Both the position numbers and the translations under genes were made by a program. The notes beneath the pieces are model-generated. The model saw nothing but the letters and a program-made list of their open reading frames with translations. It did not search any database and was not told the DNA's origin. 38,597 bases of DNA, taken from contig JBMFWH010000009.1 of the NCBI GenBank assembly GCA_049965455.1, positions 1 to 38,597 of the forward strand. The letters are read 5' to 3'. The first letter of the stretch is position 1, and every line of letters begins with the position of its first letter. Shown here in pieces: positions 1 through 7,699 of this stretch. This DNA comes from JAVRLB01 sp049965455. GTDB taxonomy: Archaea > Thermoplasmatota > Thermoplasmata > Thermoplasmatales > ARK-15.

Positions 1-147
1 TCTTTTTTGAAGTAGATCCACCTTTTTGAGAAGGAGATCTTTGTCTTTGTTAATTAACTCATTGTTTTTTTGAAGTAGATCCATTTTTTTGAGAAGTAGA
101 TCAATGATCTCTTGATCATCCTTGCACTTTGCAAATATTTTATCCAC
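1..147 (-). CDS. Coiled-coil ORF, 3' part outside the window
   Basis: An open frame of 49 codons runs from a GTG at 147 off the left edge of the window. The predicted chain is dominated by leucine-rich heptads, with the unit LLLKKxDLLQK appearing twice (around residues 18-28 and 38-48), so it should form a helical coiled coil. The DNA repeats as well: a block reading gaagtagatcca on the plus strand occurs at 9-20 and 72-83. A T/A-rich TATA-like stretch lies about 27 nt before the GTG, which fits a leaderless start. An internal ATG is an alternative start. The family is not recognised. The fragment could be the N-terminus of a small coiled-coil protein or of an element-borne gene, since an IS-end-like repeat lies at 211-240. 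Confidence 0.5.
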   Translation of the reverse strand, partial: MDKIFAKCKDDQEIIDLLLKKMDLLQKNNELINKDKDLLLKKVDLLQKR

Positions 148-497
148 GATTAGTATATTAATAATAAAATATATACATGTTTCGGTAAAACAGGGGGTTT
201 TTGTAGAATTTTAACTTCATAATCGTGACCAGTTACTATATAATCCGAATTCAACATTGAAAGATCCTATAAAAATAAGTTATTTGAGCCATTTTAACTA
301 TTTTTTTATTAGCTCTTTTATTTTTATAGATCCTAATATTATGTGCTCTAAGCTTACAAAATTATATGAGATTACCTCTTGAAAACATCCAACACCCAGA
401 AAAAATTAATAGGCGCTTGCATATAACTATCTCTTAGAACAGACAAAAATTAGCGAAAACATATGAATTATATTGAAATACAATAGGTGGCGAGGTT
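148..497. other. AT-rich intergenic region with IS-end-like repeat
   Basis: No convincing gene is seen here. The region carries one copy of a dispersed repeat at 211-240 and then about 230 bases of AT-rich DNA leading to the Lrp/AsnC gene. A purine-rich ribosome site (aggtggcgagg) lies directly before the ATG at 498. Confidence 0.6.
211..240 (+). repeat. Dispersed repeat, copy 1 (probable IS end)
   Basis: The core ttaacttcataatcgtgacc, followed by a ttactata stretch, recurs with few changes at 13657-13686 and, inverted, at 13506-13531. In the copy at 13657 the repeat lies just downstream of a transposase C-terminal remnant, so the likely origin is the terminal inverted repeat of an insertion sequence. 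No transposase remnant is visible next to this copy. Confidence 0.55.
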
Positions 498-971
498 ATG
501 ATATTAAAAATAGTTACGGATTCGTTGGATGAAATAGATCTAAAGATTATTGATCTACTAAGTAACGATGGAAGGATTACAGATACTGAAATTGCTAGAA
601 AGATAGGATTGAGCAAAACAAGTGTAAGATTAAGGAAATTGAAACTGATAGAAAGCGGCAAGATAAAAGTATTAGGCCTACCAATATTCAGGAATTTAAA
701 TCTTATAGATGCTGACGTATTTATTAAATTTAAAGTCAACACCTCTCAAATAGAGATAGAGAATGCAGTAAAAAAATTGTCAAATGAAGAATTTGTATAT
801 GAAATAAATAGATATATCTACAAATACGATCTATCTATAGCGGTTTATCATAAGGATTTTGCATCGTTAAAAATATATTTACAGGAGCTTTTTAAAGACC
901 TCAAATACATAGAATCCTATGAGATCTACCCGGTGGTTCAAACAGACAAATCCTTCGGTGTATTATTATAA
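498..971 (+). CDS. Lrp/AsnC-family transcriptional regulator
   Basis: This 157-aa protein has the usual Lrp layout. An N-terminal winged helix-turn-helix (about residues 10-58, beginning LDEIDLKIIDLLSNDGR and with a recognition helix near LSKTSVRLRK) is followed by a RAM/ligand-binding alpha-beta domain (about 65-150). Lrp/AsnC proteins bind DNA as dimers or octamers and usually respond to amino acids. The start at 498 has a GGTGG-like ribosome site; the TTG at codon 9 is a possible alternative that matches the usual Lrp N-terminus. The gene converges on the M29-like gene and overlaps its 3' end by 6 nt. Its place beside peptide-uptake and hydrolase genes suggests control of amino-acid metabolism, but no operator could be assigned. 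Confidence 0.9.
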   Translation: MILKIVTDSLDEIDLKIIDLLSNDGRITDTEIARKIGLSKTSVRLRKLKLIESGKIKVLGLPIFRNLNLIDADVFIKFKVNTSQIEIENAVKKLSNEEFVYEINRYIYKYDLSIAVYHKDFASLKIYLQELFKDLKYIESYEIYPVVQTDKSFGVLL

Positions 972-1994
972 GGTATTTTTCAACAATTTTTCTGACAAAC
1001 TCTTTAATTTAGGATGTGTATAAACTCCATTCTCTTCTATTTTCACATTGTCAAGCCACACAGTAGGTGCCAGAATTATGCCATCGGTATGTGATTTTGC
1101 AGGTCCTGCATTACCTAAAAATGATGATCCTTGAGATCCGAATCCAAACTCTACTGCGCCAAATACCCGCTCATCTTCCAGAATATTGCCGGATAATCTT
1201 GCTCCAGGGTTGAATCCATAGCATGCATGTGCTATATTGTACATGTTTTTATCTTTAAAGCCATCTAGATATCCTTTAAAAATTCTGCCTTCCACATTTT
1301 TTGAAAATTCTACAATCTTACCTTTTTCTATTGTAAGAGTGACTGGATCTCTCAATTTTCCAAGAGTATCCGGAGGCCAGATAGAACCATCTATCACCAT
1401 CTTCCCTTCGATTGTTTCCTCAATTGGTGCCCACGATATCTGCCCTCCTAAAAATGATTCCTGGTGATCTTTTGTGGTAATACCAGTATCTAAAAATACC
1501 GGGCGACCATCCATTTCAAAAACCAGGTCAGTTCCTTTTTCAGTTTTTATGCGCATTTTTTTTGCATTTTTAGTTAAATTTGTGAGCACTGTCCCAAACT
1601 GTTCCAGAGTTGTTGTGTTCACATTTGCAATGCATCTAACCATCATTTCCTTTGTCATGCCAGTAAGACAGAGGTGTCTTGCTCCAGCATTAATAGCATT
1701 ACTATATGCCTTGGTGATATACAAAAACCTGGAAGCATACTCAATAATAGCATCCGCATTTTTCATTGCCTCGGCCACTACTCTTGGTGGCTCTTCTCCC
1801 ACATTGGTCAATGTTTCGTACCACATTATTATTGGCCTAGCTCCAGCTATATATGCTTGTTCAGCGGTTGCATCTACAATCTCCGTATCTATTTTTGTAT
1901 CCGCGTAAATAAGGACTTCTTCACCTTTTTTCAACTGTACTAACTCGTTTACTATTTTATAGGTAGCTTTTTTTAATTCCCATGTTTCATTCAT
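966..1994 (-). CDS. M29-like aminopeptidase / NicX-family metalloenzyme
   Basis: This protein of about 342 aa resembles the archaeal 'leucyl aminopeptidase' (aminopeptidase T, MEROPS M29-like) group, which also includes 2,5-dihydroxypyridine 5,6-dioxygenase (NicX). The diagnostic C-terminal part is present: a histidine in NIAHACYGFNPGARLSGN, then EDERVFGAVEFGFG, then KSHTDGIILAPTVWLD, supplying probable metal ligands. An ATG at 1994 is preferred because GGAG lies 9 nt upstream; a TTG at 2003 would add three residues. Expected activity is metal-dependent hydrolysis of peptides or a ring-cleaving dioxygenase reaction, and sequence alone does not separate these. The gene shares strand with the upstream solute-binding protein (gap about 70 nt), which fits peptide use. 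Confidence 0.75.
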   Translation of the reverse strand: MNETWELKKATYKIVNELVQLKKGEEVLIYADTKIDTEIVDATAEQAYIAGARPIIMWYETLTNVGEEPPRVVAEAMKNADAIIEYASRFLYITKAYSNAINAGARHLCLTGMTKEMMVRCIANVNTTTLEQFGTVLTNLTKNAKKMRIKTEKGTDLVFEMDGRPVFLDTGITTKDHQESFLGGQISWAPIEETIEGKMVIDGSIWPPDTLGKLRDPVTLTIEKGKIVEFSKNVEGRIFKGYLDGFKDKNMYNIAHACYGFNPGARLSGNILEDERVFGAVEFGFGSQGSSFLGNAGPAKSHTDGIILAPTVWLDNVKIEENGVYTHPKLKSLSEKLLKNTL

Positions 1995-2065
1995 GCTTGT
2001 CAACTCCTATTACGTAATTGATTCAATTTAACATTGAAAAAACCAAATATCAAAAAATAAAAAAA

Positions 2066-4726
2066 TTATTTGGAAAGAGATAGGTATATGTAAATCATAT
2101 CTCCACCACCTGCAACCATTGGGTTTTGCTCATATTGTATTCCAGAGAGTGATGGAGAATATAACCAGAACCAGTTAAGCTGTGCAAGATACACATAACT
2201 TGTCATGTTCACTGCAATTTTTTCAGCATTGTCGTAGTATATCAGAGCCTGTGTTAAATTGCCGGTATTCATGCCATTTCCTATATCTTCGTTCATAGTT
2301 TCTACCTGCAATGTCTGATTTGGATGCCCGGATAGGTTTAGAACAGTTGGATTGAATCCGCTGCTGGAAGCATAAAATCCGCTTTCCTGGTAAAGACCTT
2401 CCAGATAATCTGTAGCAAATGGGTAATCAGGGGCATACCAAGTAGTGAAATATATGGGCATGGGGTTCATATTAGGTACCAGATATCCGTACCATGTAGA
2501 CTGTTGAAGATAGAGCGGGGTCATTACGATGTTAGGGTCTATAGCACTAAGCGTCTGTGCCCACATATCTGCTGCTGCAAAATCAACAGGATCTCCTGCA
2601 TATACAACTACTGGTATGTCTATGCTCTGATTGTATATCCCAGATTCATAAAGATACTGCTTGGCAATGGTAATGTTGTAAGTGGGCACGTTTATTCCTG
2701 CCTCAGCCAGTTGCTGTGGGGACATATATCCCAGCAATCCTTCAGGTATTGCGCCAGTGTAATGAAAACCAAAATTCACTCCATAAATTTTGTTACCCAT
2801 CAGACTATTGATATAGGTGTCATAATTGAAAGCATATGCAAAAGCTCTTCTGACATCCATGTTTGAAAAGTAGTATTGGGGTATGTGATATCCAGAGCCC
2901 AGTGTGGACAAGAGCGTCTCATTAACATCAAAGTTAAAAGCGAAAGAGTTAATATTAAGACTTGAAAATTCAGTCTCTGCTATTTTGCCTGCTGATACAT
3001 ACTTATTTATTGTTGGGAAGTCATAGCTTGGCAAATTGCTAAAAATATCTGCAAGACCGCTTTTCAACATTAACAGTTCAGTGGATGGATCTTTTATCCA
3101 TTCTATATAAATAGTATCGTTTGCCTTATGCCCATATCCTGGCACACCAGGAATAGGCGTATAATATGGATTTGGCCCCAGTGTAATTGATTGCCCTAAC
3201 ATAAAATTTTTAATAATATAAGGACCAGAGCCCATAGTATTCCACTGTATATATGTGTTATAATTTACCTCATTGCCATATTGCTGGTATGCCAAAAATC
3301 CGGCTGGCGTGAAATTTATACCTGCACCATGTTCTGCAAGCCAGTTATAGTCTAAGACAGAACTTCCCATATTGGAAGAAGCTAGATAATAAATGAAAAT
3401 TGGGTCTGGCCTCAATAGATGGAACGTTACAGTCTGTGTTGCATTGTTTAAGGTAATTGCAGAAGTGATATTCTGATACGAGTTTGCATTAGGAGCATAA
3501 CCTCCACCAGGCAATAAAGAGGTTGCAAGAATTCTCCCATTTGTGCTTGGAGCTCCCTGCACGAAAATCAGGTCTCTCACGTAGCTGGCATATACGTCCC
3601 ATGCGGTCAGCGGATCCCCGTTTGCGAATTTCAGGCCACTCCTGATATGGATCGTATATGTTGTGTAATTTGCAGAAATACCACCATTTGCAACGGTAGG
3701 TATCTCACTTGCTACCATTGGAATCATCTGGCTTATATTCATTGAAGAGCCATTATACGTAAATAGGTTTTCATAAACATTTAGGATAATCTCATACCCA
3801 ATCAGATCACTATCAATATCTGGGTCGAATGAATATGGACCTCCTGGTTGTAGCTCTGCATTAATAATTTCATTTGAGCTGGATGAACTGCTAGAAGTTT
3901 TAGCAATTTGTGCAACTGTTCCTGGATTTACTATCACCATTGTATCTGCTACTGTACTATTCTGGTACTGCCCACTTGCAATTATCTCATGCAGGAGGGA
4001 GATTGGATAATATGTTAGATTTGGAGATCCCAGATATTCCTGTGTTACATAGTTTGTGGAGTTAAATGTGAGTATAGTGAGAGACAGAACATATATTCCC
4101 GCTGAATTATAGTTGTATGAGACATTATCATAATTAAAAGATCCAGAAGATGAATTATATATTGCCGGATCTGTCACACTCTTACCATTGCCAAAGTTCC
4201 AGATATAATAACCAATAGTCCAGTTTGATGCGGTAGGTGGTTCCATAAAAGATCCCACTAAATTTATAGCTGTACCATTGGTAAATATCTGGGAGTTAGA
4301 AACAATCACTGGCACTGTTATCTCAGTTGCCAGGGCCGTGGTTACAGTACTTGCTGTGATAGTAATTGGCAGTATATCTGCCATATTATTTATTTTTACA
4401 CTATTTAGAGTAGCACTTGCAGTAACCAGATATTTTCCAGGTACTTCATAAGAATGGGTAGTTATATATTTACCAGATGATGCTGAATATGTAGTATTGG
4501 CAGAAAATCCGTCACCAAAATTGAATATTACATTATTTGCAGTTCCTCTGGGCAAAGTAGCGTAAAAGGATATATTTTGGCCAGTTTGAGCTAGAGAAGT
4601 GCTGCTACTGACCGATATCGTATTAGCAGATGTTTGCTTGTTAATTGTAAGAATCCCTATCACTGATGATATCAGAACTACTACTATTACAATTGCAATA
4701 ATTCCATAGATTGTTTTTCTGTTCAA
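2066..4726 (-). CDS. Membrane-anchored family-5 solute-binding protein with PKD domains
   Basis: This 886-aa protein starts with a membrane anchor or signal (residues about 8-29, hydrophobic). Two PKD-like beta domains follow (about 40-110, with NFGDGFS...HSYEVPGKY; and 145-230, with WNFGNGKS...VSYNYNSAGIY). The rest is an SBP_bac_5 (OppA/DppA-type) domain, about 285-870, containing YTIHIRSGLKFANGDPLTAWDVYAS. It probably captures oligopeptides or nickel chelates outside the cell and passes them to an ABC importer. No Opp permease or ATPase gene is in the window, so it is an orphan here. The start codon is TTG, supported by a strong AGGAGG six bases upstream. Asn/Ser/Thr-rich composition suits an extracellular glycoprotein. 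Confidence 0.85.
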   Translation of the reverse strand: MNRKTIYGIIAIVIVVVLISSVIGILTINKQTSANTISVSSSTSLAQTGQNISFYATLPRGTANNVIFNFGDGFSANTTYSASSGKYITTHSYEVPGKYLVTASATLNSVKINNMADILPITITASTVTTALATEITVPVIVSNSQIFTNGTAINLVGSFMEPPTASNWTIGYYIWNFGNGKSVTDPAIYNSSSGSFNYDNVSYNYNSAGIYVLSLTILTFNSTNYVTQEYLGSPNLTYYPISLLHEIIASGQYQNSTVADTMVIVNPGTVAQIAKTSSSSSSSNEIINAELQPGGPYSFDPDIDSDLIGYEIILNVYENLFTYNGSSMNISQMIPMVASEIPTVANGGISANYTTYTIHIRSGLKFANGDPLTAWDVYASYVRDLIFVQGAPSTNGRILATSLLPGGGYAPNANSYQNITSAITLNNATQTVTFHLLRPDPIFIYYLASSNMGSSVLDYNWLAEHGAGINFTPAGFLAYQQYGNEVNYNTYIQWNTMGSGPYIIKNFMLGQSITLGPNPYYTPIPGVPGYGHKANDTIYIEWIKDPSTELLMLKSGLADIFSNLPSYDFPTINKYVSAGKIAETEFSSLNINSFAFNFDVNETLLSTLGSGYHIPQYYFSNMDVRRAFAYAFNYDTYINSLMGNKIYGVNFGFHYTGAIPEGLLGYMSPQQLAEAGINVPTYNITIAKQYLYESGIYNQSIDIPVVVYAGDPVDFAAADMWAQTLSAIDPNIVMTPLYLQQSTWYGYLVPNMNPMPIYFTTWYAPDYPFATDYLEGLYQESGFYASSSGFNPTVLNLSGHPNQTLQVETMNEDIGNGMNTGNLTQALIYYDNAEKIAVNMTSYVYLAQLNWFWLYSPSLSGIQYEQNPMVAGGGDMIYIYLSLSK

Positions 4727-4853
4727 ATTTAAACCTCCTAAGAAGTTATTTTAAAAAAGATATGAATATGCATATATATAAATTTTTTGAAAAACAAAAT
4801 AGTTTTATTGTCTATTTTTTTTAATTAATATTTTACTTTTTAAACCTATAGTA

Positions 4854-4906
4854 GTCTATAGAAAGTTTTATTTATAAAAAAATATTACTATTAAAAGCGT
4901 GATAAT
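4854..4906 (+). promoter_or_regulatory. Promoter of first DUF917 gene, shared motif
   Basis: The block gtctatagaaagttttat (4854-4871) is nearly identical to the block before the second DUF917 gene (gtcaatagaaagttttat, 6106-6123). The gaaag plus ttttatt stretch looks like an archaeal BRE/TATA box. The TATA lies about 40 nt before the ATG, predicting a leader of about 10 nt. A ctatag direct or palindromic element (4848-4860) overlaps the BRE and may be a regulator site. Confidence 0.55.
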
Positions 4907-6010
4907 ATGAGAAACCTAACAAAAGAAGACGTGGACAATTTATTATATGGAGCTACATTTCTTGGGACTGGTGGAGGAGGCAGTATGGAGATGGGTTTGG
5001 AACTTTTGAATAAGGACCTGAATGACGGATTAGCTTTTCAGATTGCGGATTTAGATGAATTAGATGACCATGCAACAATTGCATCTCCTTACTATGTGGG
5101 AGCCGTGGGAAATAAGATCAAGATAAATCATAGTAAAGATCCTGCATTACTGGCCACCAATGTTCTTGAAAATTATGTTAATAAAAAGGTTGATGGAATA
5201 ATTGCTGCTGAATTAGGGGGATACGCTACTGCAGGTGCATTACATGTAGCTGCATCTAAGAATATACCACTTTTAGACGCTGACGCGGCAGGCAGAGCTG
5301 CGCCGGATCTACAATGCTCCTTATTTTATATAGCTGATATTCCTATTACCCCTTTTTCTGTTTATACGCTAATGGATGATGAGATTGTCGTAAAATCAAT
5401 TTCCTCAAATGAACAAGCAGAGCTAATAGTTAGAAAGATATCAACCTTGAGCTCTTCTTCAGTAGGATTATGCGATCATCTCACAACTGCAAGCACGTTA
5501 AAGAACAGTTGCGCAAAAAATACAATTAGCAAGGCAATAGAAATTGGAAAAAACTTGAGAAAAAGATCCCTTGAATCATTGCTAAAAATCAATGAAATTT
5601 ATGAGTTGTTTAAAGGTAAACTTTCAGATAGTAAATGGGAAATAAGAAACGGTTTTACTTATGGATATTATACGTTAGATGGAATAGGAGAGTATTCAGG
5701 CAGCAAACTGAAAATTTGGTTCAAAAATGAAAATCTGATATCTTGGCTAAATGATTCCCCCTATATTACTTCTCCAGATCTGATCATTTTAACTACGGTT
5801 GATCTTAATCCCGTAACAAATCCCATAAATAAAACAGGGCAGGAATATTTTGTATTTGGTATGCGCTCTGACAAAAAATGGAGAACTGTAGCTGGATTAA
5901 ATGTCATGGCCCCAAAATTTTTTGGATTTGAAATAGAGTATAAACCCATAGAGAATATATTAGAACCCATAGGTACAATAGTAGACCACAAATCCAGAAT
6001 TTTTTTGTAA
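4907..6010 (+). CDS. DUF917 family protein (copy 1)
   Basis: This 367-aa protein has the DUF917 signature: MRNLTKEDVDNLLYGATFLG, then TGGGG near residue 25, AAELGGYATAGALHVAA (about 105-120) and DADAAGRAAPD (about 127-137). DUF917 proteins (Pfam S-Me-THD) are often encoded beside hydantoinase/oxoprolinase-type amidohydrolases and are thought to act on or bind small N-containing molecules; the biochemical role is not settled. It is paralogous to the next gene along its whole length. It diverges from the peptide-binding protein gene and shares a promoter motif with its paralogue, suggesting co-regulation rather than one transcript. Confidence 0.85.
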   Translation: MRNLTKEDVDNLLYGATFLGTGGGGSMEMGLELLNKDLNDGLAFQIADLDELDDHATIASPYYVGAVGNKIKINHSKDPALLATNVLENYVNKKVDGIIAAELGGYATAGALHVAASKNIPLLDADAAGRAAPDLQCSLFYIADIPITPFSVYTLMDDEIVVKSISSNEQAELIVRKISTLSSSSVGLCDHLTTASTLKNSCAKNTISKAIEIGKNLRKRSLESLLKINEIYELFKGKLSDSKWEIRNGFTYGYYTLDGIGEYSGSKLKIWFKNENLISWLNDSPYITSPDLIILTTVDLNPVTNPINKTGQEYFVFGMRSDKKWRTVAGLNVMAPKFFGFEIEYKPIENILEPIGTIVDHKSRIFL

Positions 6011-6037
6011 TATTTTTTTATCTACTATTATTATTTT

Positions 6038-6070
6038 AGTAGTATTAATTATGTCAAATTAAATACTACT
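6038..6070. repeat. Near-perfect inverted repeat between DUF917 genes
   Basis: The arms agtagtattaatt and aattaaatactact pair over about 13 positions (one extra base) around a short loop, atgtca. It lies 28 nt after the first DUF917 stop and about 40 nt before the TATA box of the second. It could be an operator, or a transcript end for the first gene. Confidence 0.6.
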
Positions 6071-6105
6071 TTAAATAAATATAAATAAAAAATGCTAATT
6101 AATAG

Positions 6106-6147
6106 TCAATAGAAAGTTTTATATGTGTAAATTGAATAGAGAATAGT
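6106..6147 (+). promoter_or_regulatory. Promoter of second DUF917 gene
   Basis: The BRE/TATA block agaaagttttatat begins at 6111, and the TATA start is about 31 nt before the ATG at 6148, so the transcript is probably leaderless. The block matches the one at 4854-4871 at nearly every position. Confidence 0.6.
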
Positions 6148-7275
6148 ATGAAAACATTAACTATCGAAGATACTCTGGATATCCTGTATGGTTGTACTGT
6201 TCTGGGAACCGGTGGGGGTGGTAATTTAGCAAATGGAATTCAGAAAGTAGAAAAAGATTTTAAGGATGGAAAAAAGCTGAAACTTGTAAAGTTGGATGAA
6301 GTGCCAGATGAAGGGATTGTAGCCTCATCCTATTTTGTTGGAGCCATCTCTCCCGAATCAAAAACGAAAAAAAAAGATTTAAAAATTGTAATAGAAAATG
6401 AGGCATTGTATTCTTTCAATGTCCTTGAAGAATATAAAAAGGCAAATTTTTTTGGAATAATCACTACGGAGTTAGGCGGTGGAAATACTGCGACTGCTAT
6501 TGATATTGCAATGAATAGGGATGTGCCACTTATAGATGCAGATCCGGCTGGCAGGTCTGTGCCCGGTGTTCAGCACTCATCATTTTATATTGAAAAAGTT
6601 CCTATCGCACCACTTTCGATAGTCAACAAATTTGGGGATATAATATTAATAAATCAAGTGGTTGATGATTTCAGAGCTGAAGAGCTAATTCGGAGCATTG
6701 CTGCAGAAAGTGGAAATAGTGTTGGAGTGACATCACAGGCAGTTACTGGGAAAATATTAAAAAAAGCAACGATACCCGAAACAATAACATTAGCACAGAA
6801 GATAGGGCATGCACTAAGAAATTCCAGAAATAACGGTGCTGATCCTGTTTATGAAATGATAAAAGCTGGTGAAGGAGCACTTTTGTTTGAAGGAATAGTT
6901 ACAGAAGACACCATCTGGAATGATGAAAATGCTTACACAGTTGGAGAATTCAGGATTAATGGAACTGGTTCTCAATTTAATGGGCATAGCTTTAGAGTAT
7001 GGTTCAAGAATGAGAATATAGTATCATGGCTTGATGATAAGCCCTATGTTACAGTTCCAGACCTTATTTCAGTGGTACTACGGAAGACTGGCGAGCCTAT
7101 TTCTAATCCATATCTTAAAGGAGGGATGGAGGTAGCAGTGCTTGGGTTCAGATCTCCATCTGAATGGAGAAAGGAAAAAGCATTAGAGATATTTACGCCC
7201 CGTGCATTTGGATTTGATATACCATATGTACCTATCGAAAAAATACTTTCTGGGGTTTGGAATCCGAAAAAATAA
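6148..7275 (+). CDS. DUF917 family protein (copy 2)
   Basis: This 375-aa protein is a full-length paralogue of the gene at 4907. It shares the N-terminal LYGCTVLGTGGGGN motif, ITTELGGGNTATAIDIA (about 113-129), DADPAGRSVPG (about 130-140) and the C-terminal RVWFKNENIVSWLDDKPYVT block. Divergence between the two is substantial, so the duplication is old or they arrived as a pair with different substrates. The role is uncertain; the family is linked by context to hydantoin/oxoproline metabolism. No hydantoinase is encoded nearby. The start at ATG 6148 agrees with the leaderless promoter geometry. Confidence 0.85.
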   Translation: MKTLTIEDTLDILYGCTVLGTGGGGNLANGIQKVEKDFKDGKKLKLVKLDEVPDEGIVASSYFVGAISPESKTKKKDLKIVIENEALYSFNVLEEYKKANFFGIITTELGGGNTATAIDIAMNRDVPLIDADPAGRSVPGVQHSSFYIEKVPIAPLSIVNKFGDIILINQVVDDFRAEELIRSIAAESGNSVGVTSQAVTGKILKKATIPETITLAQKIGHALRNSRNNGADPVYEMIKAGEGALLFEGIVTEDTIWNDENAYTVGEFRINGTGSQFNGHSFRVWFKNENIVSWLDDKPYVTVPDLISVVLRKTGEPISNPYLKGGMEVAVLGFRSPSEWRKEKALEIFTPRAFGFDIPYVPIEKILSGVWNPKK

Positions 7276-7699
7276 GTGTAAAACATAAAATTTAGGATCC
7301 TTGAAAAAATGTTAAAAGCATACAATATAGAAATGCGATACTGTACTTACACATATCTATATTATAATTTAGATATACTAAAAATAAAAAGTTTCATACA
7401 TCGTTGGTCAAAATCCACAGAAAAATGCCCAAAAAAAGTTTTAATGAGTAGAGAGATGGCTCTAAAATTATGCCGGCCTACATATATCATCTCTCCAATT
7501 AGTAGGGCCATCTCTTATATAATGATAATAACAATACCCTGGAAACACGTTTTCTCTAAAATAATAAACAGCATTATAAAAGGCAATGTTATTTTCTCTT
7601 TGCCGCAAAATTTTTCATATCTACAAGAGGTTGGAGATTAATTTTTTTGAACTTAAACCGGGCTTGAAAAGTTAAATGATACTATAAGGTGAGCCTACA
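7276..7699. other. Intergenic region with alternative hairpins
   Basis: About 420 bases separate DUF917 copy 2 from the nitroreductase gene. A 110-codon open frame at 7309-7641 looks spurious: irregular composition, no ribosome site, no recognisable family. The region contains a strong inverted repeat (7452-7515). The nitroreductase ribosome site (aaggtgag) lies just before 7700. Confidence 0.6.
7451..7515. repeat. Inverted repeat with two competing pairings
   Basis: The segment agagatggctct (7452-7463) can pair with agggccatctct (7504-7515) to form a stem of about 12 bp around a 40-nt loop. The same 5' arm could instead pair with atcatctctc (7486-7495). A small palindrome, gccggc, lies in the loop. 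The two pairings exclude each other. It may be a structured RNA, an operator or an element end; nothing in the sequence decides. Confidence 0.5.

Noticed and set aside
1..120. CRISPR-like repeat array at the left edge
   Set aside because: Repeat units are coding heptads with no equal-length unique spacers; the frame stays open through them.
4907..7275. The two DUF917 genes as one transcription unit
   Set aside because: A full promoter block and a palindrome lie between them, so separate transcripts are more likely.
7309..7641. 110-codon open frame between DUF917 and nitroreductase genes
   Set aside because: No ribosome site or suitable promoter, irregular composition, and it overlaps the inverted repeat at 7451-7515; more likely non-coding.
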